Assembly (NCBI GenBank): GCA_020746875.1
Contig: JAGTJL010000008.1
Coordinates: 2,356,001-2,420,000 of the forward strand
DNA from: Rhexocercosporidium sp. MPI-PUGE-AT-0058
Taxonomy: Eukaryota; Ascomycota; Leotiomycetes; Helotiales
Reading direction: 5' to 3'
DNA length: 64,000 nucleotides
Part shown: piece by piece, positions 47,601-59,082 of the stretch
Numbering within the stretch: the stretch's first letter is position 1
Layout: each line of letters opens with the position of its first letter
Translations under genes and position numbers: made by a program
Notes under the pieces: generated by a model
What the model was told of the DNA's origin: nothing
Database searches by the model: none
Seen by the model: the letters and a program-made list of their open reading frames with translations, nothing else

Positions 47601-50600
47601 CATACGAGTATTAGAAAAATGTTATCTATATAAGGATAGTTTGCTTACGCCCGAACATCCACCAAGTAACGCAGGGCATCCAAGCTCACATTGCTTATCG
47701 CCATACTTTTTATTACCTTCAGAAGGGGCTGGCGTCTTTTCGGCCGGCGGAGTCTCTTCTTTCGTTAGAATAGCTTTTATTGCAAATTCTATCTCGGCTT
47801 CGGCCTTAGCCATAGGCCCATGAACGGGAAGCTCGTTCAGATTCCCATAAGGCCCTAGGATATAATACTTGCGGTAGCCAAGATCACTCAACAAATTAAC
47901 CTGTTATATCTATTCCTAACTTAACAGAAAGGAAGATAATTCGGAAACTACATAAGCATCGATTACGGCGTTAATACCAGTTATTCTAATAGTGAATTAG
48001 TAATGTTAGTCGGTCAGAGCTGTTCGGTTGGCGACATTTACTTTAACGCTGCGGCCGAAATGTAAAGGGAATCCGAGCTTCCGGGCTATTGATCGAGGAA
48101 GAAGGTTGTGCAAGCTACTTCCATCGATCTTCACTCGTGTTAGCTCTACAGTCCCTCTTAATGATATTATCGCCGCTCTAGTATAAAACTTATAATTCCT
48201 GCTTCTATCGACAGACAACTCCCTCATAGAACCGTGGCGAAATCTCGGTCGAAGAGTGTTATCTTTGCTAATTACTACATTAGGGCTTCGAATAGCCTCA
48301 TTCTTATCTACAGCCTCAAACGTGCTTCCTATTATTAAGAGCTCGTCTTTTAAAAGTTAATGATCCTTAATGCAACCAAGGCGGGTGCTGGCAATTATAA
48401 TAGACGGGTCTGCGGGAGGAACTTCGGCGATGGCCGGAGATATGGTCGAGTGGCTTGAATAAGCCTGTTAATATCTCGCAAAACTCTCTTAGCAATTAAA
48501 GCTTTAGTTGCAAAGGACGCAGTAAATTTGTTAAGAAAGACTATTATAAAATTGCGGAAATTAAAGCTCGGCAAGGGGAAGGCCACCGAATAGTCGGTGT
48601 AGTTGAAGCTCTGTTCCAGGACGAATAGTCCATCGAATTAGTACTCCCGGGATGCGATATTTATTAGTAATAACAAATCTCGGACGCTTTCTTTCGGAAT
48701 CATATCTTAAAACGCCGCGAATCTTATGTTTTGTATATTTGTAGCTTAAATACTTTTCAGTTAGCTATTCGTAAATTTCGGAGGCGCTCATTCCTGAGGT
48801 AGGCGCGTTCAGCAAGCACGTAGCGATCAAATATATGCCACGTCCTATTACCAGTAACACTATTTTAGTAGATCGCCCAACTAAAACCATTTTAGGCGTA
48901 GTAAATACGCTTCGAGACATAACAGAATCCATAATTAAATCCAATAGGCGGGACTGCAGGCAATGGAGTATCGTCAAATAGATAAGGCTGGACTTCTCCT
49001 TATAGTAATAGGTTGTTGAAGCAACCGCTCGCTGTCGTATGATTCAAAGCTTTTAAGATCAACTCATTAAAAGTGTTTAGTAAGGGATCATAGCAGCGCC
49101 TCTGACTCTCGCTTATCGAACGGGCTCGATCGGGCCCCCTGTCGATCCTGTCGATCGCCAAGGCTATAATTGGAAAGAGCAGGAGAGTCACTTGGACCCC
49201 TAACTCTACTGGACGATAAGGGGCTCGATGCGGCTTCTCGTCGATCCTGGATATAATTAGAATTAGGGAAAGGAGCTAGATGAGTACTAGATTCAGACCA
49301 AGGACTATTGAACCGCACCATTCTCTGCCCCTTATCTCTGCCCCTTGTATCTGGCCTTTGTCTTTGCCCCCTGTCTCTTAAGTAAGATCGTGTGTATAAC
49401 CAATGAGATATGTTTATGTCTTGTACACTGTACGGAAGTACGGAAGGGGGTTGACAGTGGGTCTCGTCCACCGTTGTAGGGCAGTAAGGTTTGTTCTTCC
49501 AATCAACAGTCTGAAGTTCTGGAATTTTCCCCATAAACTTCCTCGAATGTTAAGGCAGAAAAGACAAGGCTGGACGAGACCCACTGTCAACCCCCTTCCA
49601 TACAAGTACTTCGTATCAAGGGTAAATAATGTACAATTCTAGTCTGTGCATAAATCCATGAAATCCAGAGAATTGGCAATATTGAGGATTAACATTCCTT
49701 TGTCATTGAGTATTACCCCTGTATGTAGTCCTGGCAAGTAGAAACCTCTGGAATCGTGCACAAACTGTGAATGCACATTATTTACCCATAATACGAAATA
49801 GAAGGTCACTTTCGTAGATATAAGTAGTAATTTAAGCGAACCCGGCAGCGTAGCGTAGTAAGGTTGCTAGGTTTCTTAATTTTAAAGGATTACATACAAA
49901 TAAAAGGCAGTAAAGATTTTAACTTTTCTAATACTAAAGACGCCTTATTTATAATCTAGTAGGAATTTGCAGTACTTATTCTAAAATCTTCTGCTAAAGT
50001 AGCCCATTTTTGAATATCCTCTTTAAGATATTAGTTTTCTAATTTTGCTATATTAAGCATCGCTATAAGCTAGTTCGCGGCCTCTTCAGCATCTCGCTTA
50101 AGTGCTGACTCTGTCGCAGCGGTATCCTTCAACTTATTCACCTCACCTATTAACCTTAAATTTTCTGCTTTTAATTCCGTAATTCTATCAGTAAAGTTTG
50201 CTACCGGTCTAGTGAAAAGACTATTCTAGCGCTAGCATTAGCTTCATACTTCAGATGATAATCAGCTTACGTACTTCTTTTGCTATAGCTTTTAACGAAA
50301 CACCAACTTCTCGATATAATTCTATATAAGCTCTAATTAAATACTTACTTAAGTTCTTCTCCAAGAGATATATTCTTGCTAGTAGCGATTACCAAGAATA
50401 AGGATCTTCTACGCGTAGAATAAGACGAACTTCTGATGCGTCGATTGATAATCCTAGCTTACTCTCTGTATATCTTTTTAATATCAAGCAAATTCCGTCA
50501 TTTATAAAAGCGTAAATCTTACTGATATACTCCGAAAGCTTTTCACGGCATTCGTCCTCCATCTGGCGCGATCTAGATTACTTGGCCGAGGCGAAGCCGT

Positions 50601-50625
50601 TTTCTTTAATAATGGGTATATTCAT
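47600..50625 (-). mobile_element. RIP-like degraded repeat relic with Gag-like coiled-coil and retropepsin-like remnants
   Basis: Reading the minus strand from 50625, an ATG opens MNIPIIKENGF and a charged helical protein broken by stops that all sit where CAA or CAG would restore a Gln. Around 50225-49885 a coiled-coil segment (RITELKAENLRLIGEVNKLK) has three TAG/TAA breaks at likely Gln positions. A Ser/Arg-rich part at 49.1-49.4 kb follows beyond a small MITE. Then come dispersed fragments, and at 48230-48010 VKIDGSSLHNLLPRSIARKLG, which resembles the retropepsin-like domain of fungal Gag-type proteins. The 47890-47620 end reads LGYRKYYILGPYG. The whole block is AT-rich. CpA-to-TpA change on one strand is what RIP produces. 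No reverse transcriptase or LTR pair was found, so the element class is uncertain. Confidence 0.6.
49438..49603. mobile_element. small MITE or foldback element with about 33-bp inverted repeats
   Basis: Bases 49438-49470 and 49571-49603 are inverted repeats with one mismatch (GTACGGAAGGGGGTTGACAG against its complement GTATGGAAGG...). TA flanks both ends (49439-49440 and 49601-49602), consistent with a TA target duplication and a terminus near GGAAGGGGGTTGACAGTGGG. The 100-bp interior has no gene. The left side also has a direct TACGGAAG doublet. It sits inside the older repeat relic. Confidence 0.8.
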
Positions 50626-51288
50626 AATTAAACTTGGCTCAGTCATTTATATAGCATAGCTTGACTTGATGAAGCATCGTGCGGGCCCCTCTCTGGATTA
50701 TCTATTTTTACGGTGATCCCTTTCTGGCTAACTCTGTACAGCGAGTGTTAATACACAAATTCAGAAGAGCGAAGGCGCAATGTCGACGGGCTATCTAAGA
50801 GGTTACAGCACAGCGTCTGAATAGCCACAGGGACCCGATATAGCTCCCTTGCCTGATTTATCAGGGGCGAAGTAATCACTACTATTCGGGCTTCGCATTA
50901 GTTGTGGTTTCTTACAAGCGATCAAGGAAAAACAATGTCAAATACTACATCACTTACAGAAGAGGCCTTTGATACAAGAATATTCAGTTGCGAATGCTCC
51001 GGCTGCTAAGTCTAGTACCAATTACTAGTACGGACGTGCTTGTTAAAGCTTTTATATGATTTTGAGGTTGCTATTCATTTTGCTTTGGGGTTCTCTGGGG
51101 CATCTGGGTTGGTTTATGGCAACATATCATGAAATGTAATGAGTATACGGAAATCCAATGCTTTAATAAAGCTGTGTCTTTCAAGGTCTACCTCAATATC
51201 TCCCCATATCTCCTCTCCCCCCTCGATCCACTCGGCAAGCGCCGCTCAGTCACATACTCCACGACCTTTGCCCCCAGCGAGCTCCCTC
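50626..51288. other. short gene-free stretch
   Basis: This stretch lies between the repeat relic and the 3' end of the coiled-coil gene. Composition returns toward normal from about 50650. Open frames at 51129-51386 on the plus strand overlap the coiled-coil gene and look spurious. Confidence 0.35.
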
Positions 51289-53379
51289 TTATCCTCCCCC
51301 TCCATGATACCGGTGTGTCTCAGAATGCTGAACGTAAATCCCATGCCCTAGCACCCCCAAATTCGCCCTTGGACGTCCATAGCTAGGCGAGAAACTCCTA
51401 TTCCGTCTTGGACTCCTGACTCTGACTATGGCTGGACGATGCGAGTGTCGCCCATCTCGAGTCGTCCTCCATCCAGAATCATAGTATTCCGTGATCGGGC
51501 TTCGGAGTCTAACGTGGTGGTTATGATGGATTTCTGGCTGAGGGGTAGATATTGGACGTGCTTCGTCTTCCGTATCTGAATCAGCAGCATCGTCCGATTC
51601 CCAAGCAGTGAAAGAGATTTGTCGATCCGCTTTCATACCCGTTGTGGCGGCTAGTACTTCTGCCCCTATCGTGATACCTTTTTTCTTCGTCTTTCCTTCG
51701 TTTCAGAAACAATTCATCGATTTCTCTTTGAAGTGCTTCCTTTCTTGCTGTTTCCAGGAGGACTTGGGCTTCCTTCTTCTCCTTCTCGAGCTCGCTAGTT
51801 GCACTCTGATATACCTGTCGCTCAAAGTATCCTCATCATGATCCGACCGCCTAGGACTGTATGGTCTTCTAGGAATATCCTCTTCAGACCCTCCCCCTCT
51901 AGCATGAGGATAGTATCCTCTTGACGGACTTTGTCGAGAGTCACGTCCAGTTGGTGCAAACGGCGGTTGCTTATTTGGCGTGTCCATCTCCTTGTCTCCG
52001 GGACCTGTGGCATGCAGAGAAGGATGCCGTGTTACATTCGCCGAGTAGATATCTAAGCTTGATGCCAGGCTATGATCTCTTCTTGAAGACTTGGTGCTGT
52101 GCCGTTGGCGGGAATAGCTACGATATCGACGATGATGAAATGAGAATTTGTGGCCATTGGGAGTGGAACGTCGATACTCGTCGTCTGTTGGCTGTGGACT
52201 TCTCGGTATGCCTCGTGGTTCTTTTGGCTCGCGATGAGAACATGAATTGGGAGGAGTAGTTTGGCGATCGCCTAGCTTTCCACAGTGGCATTGCGGATCG
52301 TGTAGCTCTGTAGGCAGTGTCGGATGGCATTTACATCGCCCCTTTGAGCCGCAATCAAGGTCAGATCGTCCATGATCGCTGGGTTCTGGATACGAGTTTT
52401 CAGGTTGGTGTCTGTCAGGGTGGTCGCACCATGCCTTGCCACAACCGTAATCACAGTATCTGGAAGGGATGTGGTGAGATACTGGAAGATAGTGGCAGTC
52501 AGCCTGCTCATGCTGTGGGGGGCAGTTGCATTGTCTGTTATAGAATTCATGCTCCAAGTTGTCAAGTTTCTCTCGGAGTTCCAAATCGGCCAACTTTCTC
52601 TGTATCTCCTCCAAAGTCTCGTCCTTCATTCGTGTACCTCTTTCCCCTTATGACGGTGTTTCTCTTTTGCCTTTTTCCTCTCGATATAGATATTATTGGT
52701 GACAAGATTGTTCACGATCGGCCCCTTTTCAGCTACCTAAATATCCTTTTGTCAGTGATGGGTGGCCAGAGATATCGATGTTCTATTGTCTCTCTGAACC
52801 GCCACCTCAGCGGTTGGAGACACTACAGCATTCGGGTTCATCGTGAGCCCTAATTTGTAACCGGCAGTATTTTTCGCCTCATCCTTTACGTCGAGAAGAG
52901 CAGCTTGATCTCCGGTAGGGCGTATATCGTGTCTTTCTGCATCGCGGTACAGATACTTTAGTGAATGGAGTCAAATATCTTCTCGTGCTTTCTCCTGTAA
53001 CTATAGTAAAAGGTTAGTTGACCTTCGAAGTCACTGGAAATATAATTTCCTTACCCTTTCTCGAAGGCATGGATTTCGACTTGCAAAGTGAAAGTGGCAA
53101 TGATTCGATACTGGTCGTCTGCTTGTCGATAGCGACCATCCTTCCGTAATTCGTCCTCATTAAATTGCTCAATGCGGATGAAAGGACTTATTACGCTCAC
53201 TTCATAATAGTTAGTGCAAAGTCTGTGACTTCTTTACCTAATGTTCTTGGTGATAGATAGGGTAAGTGGCGAGGGCATGATGTGGAGGGGTAATCATAAG
53301 AATTACCTGAAGTGTGAGCACCCCTTCCACCACCAATATTTTCTTGAAGGTCCATGTATCGGATATTAGATACGGACAT
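51289..53379 (-). pseudogene. coiled-coil, Cys-rich and Arg/Ser-rich protein gene broken by several frame shifts
   Basis: Coding-quality segments run along the minus strand. Exon 53379-53307 (start MSVSNIRYMDLQENIGG) splices to 53199-53055 (VISPFIRIEQFNEDELRKDG) and to 53000. One base is then missing before LKYLYRDAERHDIRPTGDQA (52961-52806), which splices to 52736 (VAEKGPIVNNLVTNN). A second base is missing near a GGGG run (about 52640), before MKDETLEEIQRKLADLELRE and a Cys/His-rich region (12 or so Cys) followed by an Arg/Ser-rich part. A third shift near 51825 leads to an amphipathic coiled coil (TSELEKKEKEAQVLLETARK). A fourth near 51640 leads to WESDDAADSDTEDEA and the Arg/Ser-rich end at 51289. 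Segments lack internal stops, so this could be a real gene with sequence indels. I do not recognise the family. Confidence 0.55.
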
Positions 53380-54210
53380 GATTTGAATGTAAACTAAAAA
53401 TGTTGACAAGTGCTGTTGAAAAGCGCAGCTTCGAGATGATCATGGACATATTCTTCTCACGATGGTAGGGAGACGCTGTCACTGCCTTGCAATGGGTGTA
53501 AAGTAGGGCCAAATTGTGATGGGCTGATCGCCACTCAATCACTTAACACATTTTATCAAAAGAAATATCGTGCAGCCAAGTTCATGATTTGAGTTCGGCG
53601 TTCCCTGGTTGGGTATTACTGCTCGGTGTGGTGGCGTGACCATAGCCACGGCATGATTTAATATGCTGTGGGTAGGGGCGCGGAAACTTGAGGTAGTGCG
53701 GGAACCTTTGATTTCGTGCGAAGCGTCGGATTAACCGATTTCCCTGTTAAGATCCCGCCCCGCTCGGCTCGTGACCTAGCGGTATTGTTTTGATCTGATG
53801 CGTGGTAGTGGCAGCAAAATATCCAGTGCAGCCCGGTGATGGACTGAGAACTCTGATAAACGCGCATTCGCAGCTGCAGCCAAGGCAAAAATGGTTTGGG
53901 AGCCGTCGACCAGGTCACTTTTCGAGGGGCGTGTTTCGTGCATATGCATTGTACTTTCGTCCGGCTATTCCTCCAATGACAACCAGTGATTTCAGCCTTC
54001 TCGTACTTTTGCACGACAGCTTCGATGGTAAGGCTGCGGTGTCTGGCCTATATATGCCACCCAATCTTCTTAAATCTCAAGAATTTATGCTTTCACGATA
54101 CTGTTTGGTTTACAGCACTATTCTGCTTGACGCTCGACCCCAACCTTTGTTGTTCCCTCGCTTATTTGTTTTGTTTGGTTGCCCATTTTCATCTTCAATA
54201 GTTCGAGATC
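53380..54210. other. divergent intergenic region
   Basis: This is a shared upstream region between the minus-strand coiled-coil gene and the plus-strand Clr5 gene. Long open frames here (53658-54248) show no family. Pyrimidine-rich sequence at 54120-54205 is probably the Clr5 leader. Confidence 0.4.
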
Positions 54211-56144
54211 ATGACGAACTCTCTTCTCGCAGTCAAGTCCAGTACTAATGAGATGGCACACGCTCCCCTTGATATCGCACAAAGTTCCGGACCTTCAAAA
54301 TCCCAGTGGGAATATCGCCGCCAACAGATCACTCGCCTCTATCGAGATGAAAATATGAAACTGAGAGAGGTCATGGCCATCATGAGGGATCAAGGATTCA
54401 TCGCGACGTAAGTATTCATATAAATCTTGTGCTGTTCAACCCGAGTCGAAGACTTACAACAAGTAGCGAACGGATGTATAAGGATCGGATGAAGAAGTGG
54501 GGGGTTACAAAAAACATCAAAGAACACGAGGCAGTTGCTGTTCTCCAGATTAAGTCCGGGCGCGATGCGGAAGGAAAGAAGACGTTGATTGGCAAAAACG
54601 AGCAGGTTATGGAGCTTGAACGATTTATCCGCCATGCTAAGCGCAAGGGATTGCAAATCGAGGGACAGCCCCCAGCGTCTATCCCATCTTATATTTCGTG
54701 CAGAACACCACCCCCCGAGGAAAGACTCATCTCGGCAGAAGAGAGTGGTGACATTCATGTCGATTCTGAAGGTCCTTATCTGGAAGTTAGGCCCTCTTCT
54801 ATATCATTGGTCTATACTCCTCAATCCGGGAGCGATAGCGATGAGATCGGCGAAGATCCCGGAACCGAGTTCAGTAGAGGCAGAGAACTTCTTTCACACT
54901 CTCGACAGCTCCGGTTGACTCAGGGAACAATTCAATCTCCCAACTCCCGACACTCAAGTATTTGTCAGTCACCATCATTGCTCAGAGCATTCAGTGTTCC
55001 CGAACAGCTATTACACGGTATCAAGTGTTATTTTGACTCTTCTTTTGAGCAGGGCGTTTGGGTCGTTGACACCAATGGCTATTGCATAGTTTCTACCGGA
55101 TGTGGCGGCAATATCGATCCAGACCGAAAGAACAAGCTTTTGGGTTACTGCTGTTTGGCCGCAGACCTGAAAAGAAAGAACTTGCTGGTTGAGCTTCGTC
55201 GAGTACTTTCCAAAACATTCCATCTTGCTGAAGAGATCCTTCGAAGTGCTTATCCTCGGACTCTCGACCGTATTTTTGAAGCCCTTCTTTACCTATCTCG
55301 GAATGGGCTTCCTGAAGTCGCAATGCTACTGCGTGATTACATTCGTGGGGTTGCGAGCACATTCTTCCCGATAAACCATCCTTGGACCCACGTCTGCCAG
55401 CTCATTGGCATGCTCAGCCAAGGAACCTTGGAGCAGGCCATTGAACAGTCTTGGAGGTGTGCTAAAGACTCTACAGAGGAGAATTTGGGTGTCTCTAGTG
55501 ATTTTAGTCTTCTATGCGGCCTCCAATTTGACAATGTAGTGATCGGCTCGGTCGACCCTCTCGCGGAGGAAAAAAGACTTCGGTCTCTACTCGCCACCTA
55601 TGATGCAATTCCAGATTGCCGGGCCCTCACCAGGTCTCGGATTTCACTTCAACTATGCAATTGTCTATTGAAGCAGAAAAGATACTCTGAAGCCGAGATG
55701 CTGGGCCTAGATCTTCTACTACAAATCCGAGAGAGCGACTTGCAGATCAGTGTCGGCCTACAGATAGACGTCCTGGTGGCCGTTGCAACCAGCCAATACC
55801 TCCAGGATAAGAGACACGACGCGGAGGGAAACATAAGGGCAGTCATCTTCGCGGTCACAGATTATTGGGGTGGGGTAGATTCTGCAGTGTGGGAGTACTT
55901 AAGTGCCTTCGAGAGTTGGCTCAGGGTTTGGGGCCGACAAGAAGAAGCAGACACATTGAGAACTGAGATCGTAGGCTTGATCACATGGTCTGATTTGAAT
56001 GTTTCGCAGGACAATTCATTGACCCCTCTACTCACCACGAGAGAACCGCAGAGATTCCGCAAGAGCAGAGTATTCGTAAGGGGACGATCTGGTAGATCGT
56101 GGCATGTGGAACTGGCGGGCAACTCCGCGGTAATATTGAATTGA
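54211..56144 (+). CDS. Clr5-domain protein, about 624 aa
   Basis: Exon 54211-54407 joins exon 54467-56144 across a 59-base intron (GTAAGT to GTAG), giving 624 residues. The N-terminus carries the Clr5 signature: QWEYRRQQITRLYRDENMKLREVMAIMRDQGFIAT, then ERMYKDRMKKWGVTKN, spanning about residues 32-85. Such domains are DNA-binding-like and named after S. pombe Clr5, a silencing factor. Most filamentous fungi have many paralogues of unknown role. A Ser/Pro-rich linker (about 130-260) follows, then a helical region (about 300-560) with TPR-like pairs such as LCNCLLKQKRYSEAEMLGLDLLLQ, probably a protein-interaction scaffold. A second ATG at 54253 (MAHAPLD) is an alternative start. No membrane segment is seen. 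Confidence 0.85.
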
Positions 56145-57883
56145 CGGACATAAGTCGGTTCTCACAGCCAAAAGCTTTGCTTCTTACGTAGCTTTATGGT
56201 TAAGAATCTCTGAGACTGCAAGAGTCAGTCCATCGCCTCCCACTCCATAGTTACATGTATGTGCTGAGCCCAGTACAGAATATATATCAGGAAAGAATAC
56301 TTCTACCCAGAATAATTTTGCCTGGAAGGTGTATAGCACGACGAGCATCTTTTCACGTATGCCAATGCCTTGAATAATATTCAGTCCGATCCCTTGAGAT
56401 ATCGTCGCTTGACAAATAGTCAAGAAAAAGAGCTCAGTCGCTTAACCTCTTGCCCCTTCGCAGATCCATACAGAGCAGCAACTAGAGTCTTCGTACCCAT
56501 AGCCTCTTGGCATTGACAATGCTCTCAAGTCTCGTCATTTCGTCAAGGCGGGATATAAAGGTTGCATAACTAACTGATGAGCATGGTATTCGTTCCAAAC
56601 AGCCGCATCGCATCGCATCCTCATGGTTCCTCATCCAGCGATCTATCCATGAACATGATTCGGAATCAAATACTTCGTACAGTATGAAGGAATTACCTAC
56701 CCTACCCTACCCCATCCATCCATCTATCTTATTTCTTCACCGACTCACGCAGACGGAATGAACACCGCCCCAAGGAATCCAAATGAAACCAACCCAGTCT
56801 AACCCATGATGATTCCATATTAGGTAGACAGATACAGTAGTGTAGATCAGGTCAATTTAGGCAATCTTCCAGAACAAAAGCGACGGAAGAATATACCCCC
56901 TCCTTCCAAGAAGCTTGGACAGCTTGGAAAATGGAAGAACTCGGTCGGTACTTACTCAACTATCCTCGCACCAGCGTTTTAACCGTCTCGGTACTTGACC
57001 TGTGACCAATGATATGTCTTTCAATCCAGTGTTTGTATGTACTGTGTCGGTAGGAGAAGGGATCTCCTTCTCTGTTCTCTAACTGGACACGAGTTGTGCA
57101 CTCCCGGTTTACGATGTACGATGTACGATGTACGGTTGTGGCGGTCTGCTTTTCGGTGAAGGTACTGTACTTACGGAGTAGTGGGCTTGGTTAGTTACGA
57201 GTCAGTCGTGTAGTTCTTTAAGAAAGGGCCTTTACCGTATCGAACCGGTTTTGGTTACGTTGCGTTGCGTTATTTCTCATCCCTCTCCTTTCGTTGCTCG
57301 AGGAACCAGCTCGCTCGGTTGATTCTCGCTTTTTCGCTTTTCGCTTTAATTTTGGTTTAGCTCGGTCGTAGTGGAGAGGATCCATGAGGAAGAAGAAGTG
57401 GAGAGCTTGTGTGGATACCTTACGTTCGTTACGAAATGGGTGGTGATTGACCGAAGGCAGTGAGACGATAAAAATTTTTTGGCGGGTGCTCAGGTTGTGC
57501 GAAAGAAGTGGAGAAGGAATGGAAGACCTTGCGGTGTTTATTTTTCCGTGCCGGAAGTAAGTCTTTATAGGCGCACTTCTCCTGAGCCCGGTGATCATCA
57601 CAGTGCGGCAGTAGCTAAAACCTCCTTTCATCTATTCCTTCCCTATTTAACAGGGTAAGGAACTACGTTTAGAAGAATGAAAATTACGGAGGTACAGCGG
57701 TTAAGTGTTGCCCTTAGTCACTTTAGCGCGAAACTTATCTCCTGGTAAATCTACCACCACGCTTCTAAAATTTTTTGAGAAAACCCCTTCCTGTCTGTTC
57801 TCCTTGTCTTTTGATGTATTCTCCAATAAAAATGGTAAATTTAAGATGTGGTTTGAGAGAGTTGTACGTTAACTCTCCCCCCC
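56145..57883. other. intergenic, no gene seen
   Basis: This is the 3' flank of the Clr5 gene. It contains ACCCT/ATCC simple repeats (about 56694-56730) and a 7-base tandem repeat (57111-57134). It becomes AT-rich after 57650. The open frame at 57218-57631 on the minus strand has no recognisable signature. Confidence 0.35.
57111..57134 (+). repeat. ACGATGT tandem repeat (about 3.4 copies)
   Basis: Three exact copies of ACGATGT (57111-57131) followed by a partial copy (ACG). Confidence 0.85.
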
Positions 57884-58112
57884 TGTTGACTAGGGGTAAT
57901 ACTTAATCGTTGTACCATCGTAAGAATTCAAAGCTAAAATTCCAGGTGAGACGATAACGAATATTCCGGATTCTCGTCTGTCAGCAGTGGACGACGAATA
58001 GAATAGCTTATTCTCTCTCCCCCTAGCCTATGCCGCATATCGTATCTAAACAACAAAAACCTTCTGTAAGTAAGGTTGCATCCGCGCCGCGGTCCTTGAA
58101 ACACACCCAACA
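57884..58112. repeat. possible solo LTR, 229 bp
   Basis: The segment starts TGTTGACTAG and ends ACACCCAACA, so it has the 5-base TGTTG/CAACA inverted ends usual for LTRs. The interior is AT-rich with CTTATTCTCTC promoter-like sequence. No target-site duplication is visible (CCCCC before, AAAGT after) and no partner LTR or internal genes were found. This is a weak call. Confidence 0.25.
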
Positions 58113-58332
58113 AAAGTCTAAAGGATTCTCTGCATGTAGTTAGGTAGGTAGGTAGATAAGGATTACTTCATGCTCGAATCAGCATCAGTTCATCGCCACA
58201 TAAGTCCAGGGGTCAAAATCCTGGTGATAAGGTATCGGGTAGCACAAAAACGTACGTCCTGCAGATGAAAGGCTTGTTAATTGCGGAAAATTCTAAAGAA
58301 AATGGTAGCTCTCGAGGTTGTCCGAGATATGA

Positions 58333-59082
58333 TTCATAACTTCCAGTGATAGACTTGCCACCCAGCATATGTCAGAATCCCAAGAAGTAAATCAAGGCTC
58401 CTCTCCTCGTTGACGAAATCTTCTCGGCAAGCTATGCCATAACCAGCTTCCTAATTTCAATCTGTTGAGTGCTGTCGCGGGCTGTAACAGCAAGTATCGG
58501 CATTTATAGAAACGTTCTCGTGGTATAGAGTACTTCAGCCGAGATTGCTGGTGGAAGAACAATGAAAGGAAATTTTGGGATCATCTCTTCTTGAACGAAA
58601 TTCAAAAGCTCATTTGCCTCCTTGAAAACCTAGTATATTGAAGTAGCGCCATCGATATTCGCGCCCAAGGAATGAATCGAGCGATGAGGTTGCGGCTCTA
58701 AGATAGCTTGTGAGGGGGAAGAGAGTTCAGAGTACGTTGCTAATGGAGTCGTGCTACTCAGACCAGGAGATGTATGATGAATTGATGCAGCGTCTTGGAG
58801 CTTTGGATCATGCGTAGATTTGATGGGAGAAACAAGGCCGTCTAGCTCCCTTCTACCTTCTCTACATGCGACTTTGGAACATGCATGCATAAGGTTAGAC
58901 CTGTGGGTGAGACCGTGGAGATGAAACTTACGTCGTAGCTTTTGGTCTTTGCTTCCTCTGATGGCGATCATGAGCAGTAGATGGCTCACAATTTCTCTTC
59001 AACCGGTGACACCTAAACGTGTGACAAGAATCGGCTGAAGAAGAAGCCAAGATACCTCTGACATTTCAAAACCATGTCTTGT
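58333..59082 (-). pseudogene. Zn2Cys6 fungal transcription factor, decayed
   Basis: On the minus strand, a short exon ending KCQR splices (GTATCT to GTTTAG) to CHRLKRNCEPS and a basic tail, matching half of a Zn2Cys6 zinc cluster. A second splice leads to RRELDGLVSPIKST, a common linker motif, and at 58620-58500 to EMIPKFPFIVLPPAISAEVL, the opening of the fungal-specific middle homology region. From there the frame has TAA after RTFL, then AVTARDSTQQIEI, a TAG, and a one-base shift near 58420, after which ERSLDLLLGILTYAGW and QVYHW appear in another frame before a stop at 58333. The family pattern is clear, but stops and the shift mean no full protein is made. Confidence 0.6.

Noticed and set aside
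51703..51705. A single in-frame TGA between two open frames (52629-51706 and 51702-51289), as for stop-codon readthrough
   Set aside because: The frame just before the TGA is Arg/Lys noise, while an overlapping frame encodes a clean coiled coil there; frame shifts explain the region better than readthrough, and the context is TGA-AAC, not the TGA-CTA readthrough motif.
53658..54248. Open frames of 118 and 148 codons on opposite strands
   Set aside because: They overlap each other in the intergenic region upstream of the Clr5 gene and show no family features.
57218..57631. 137-codon minus-strand open frame
   Set aside because: No recognisable domain, no splice partner, and basic low-complexity residues only.
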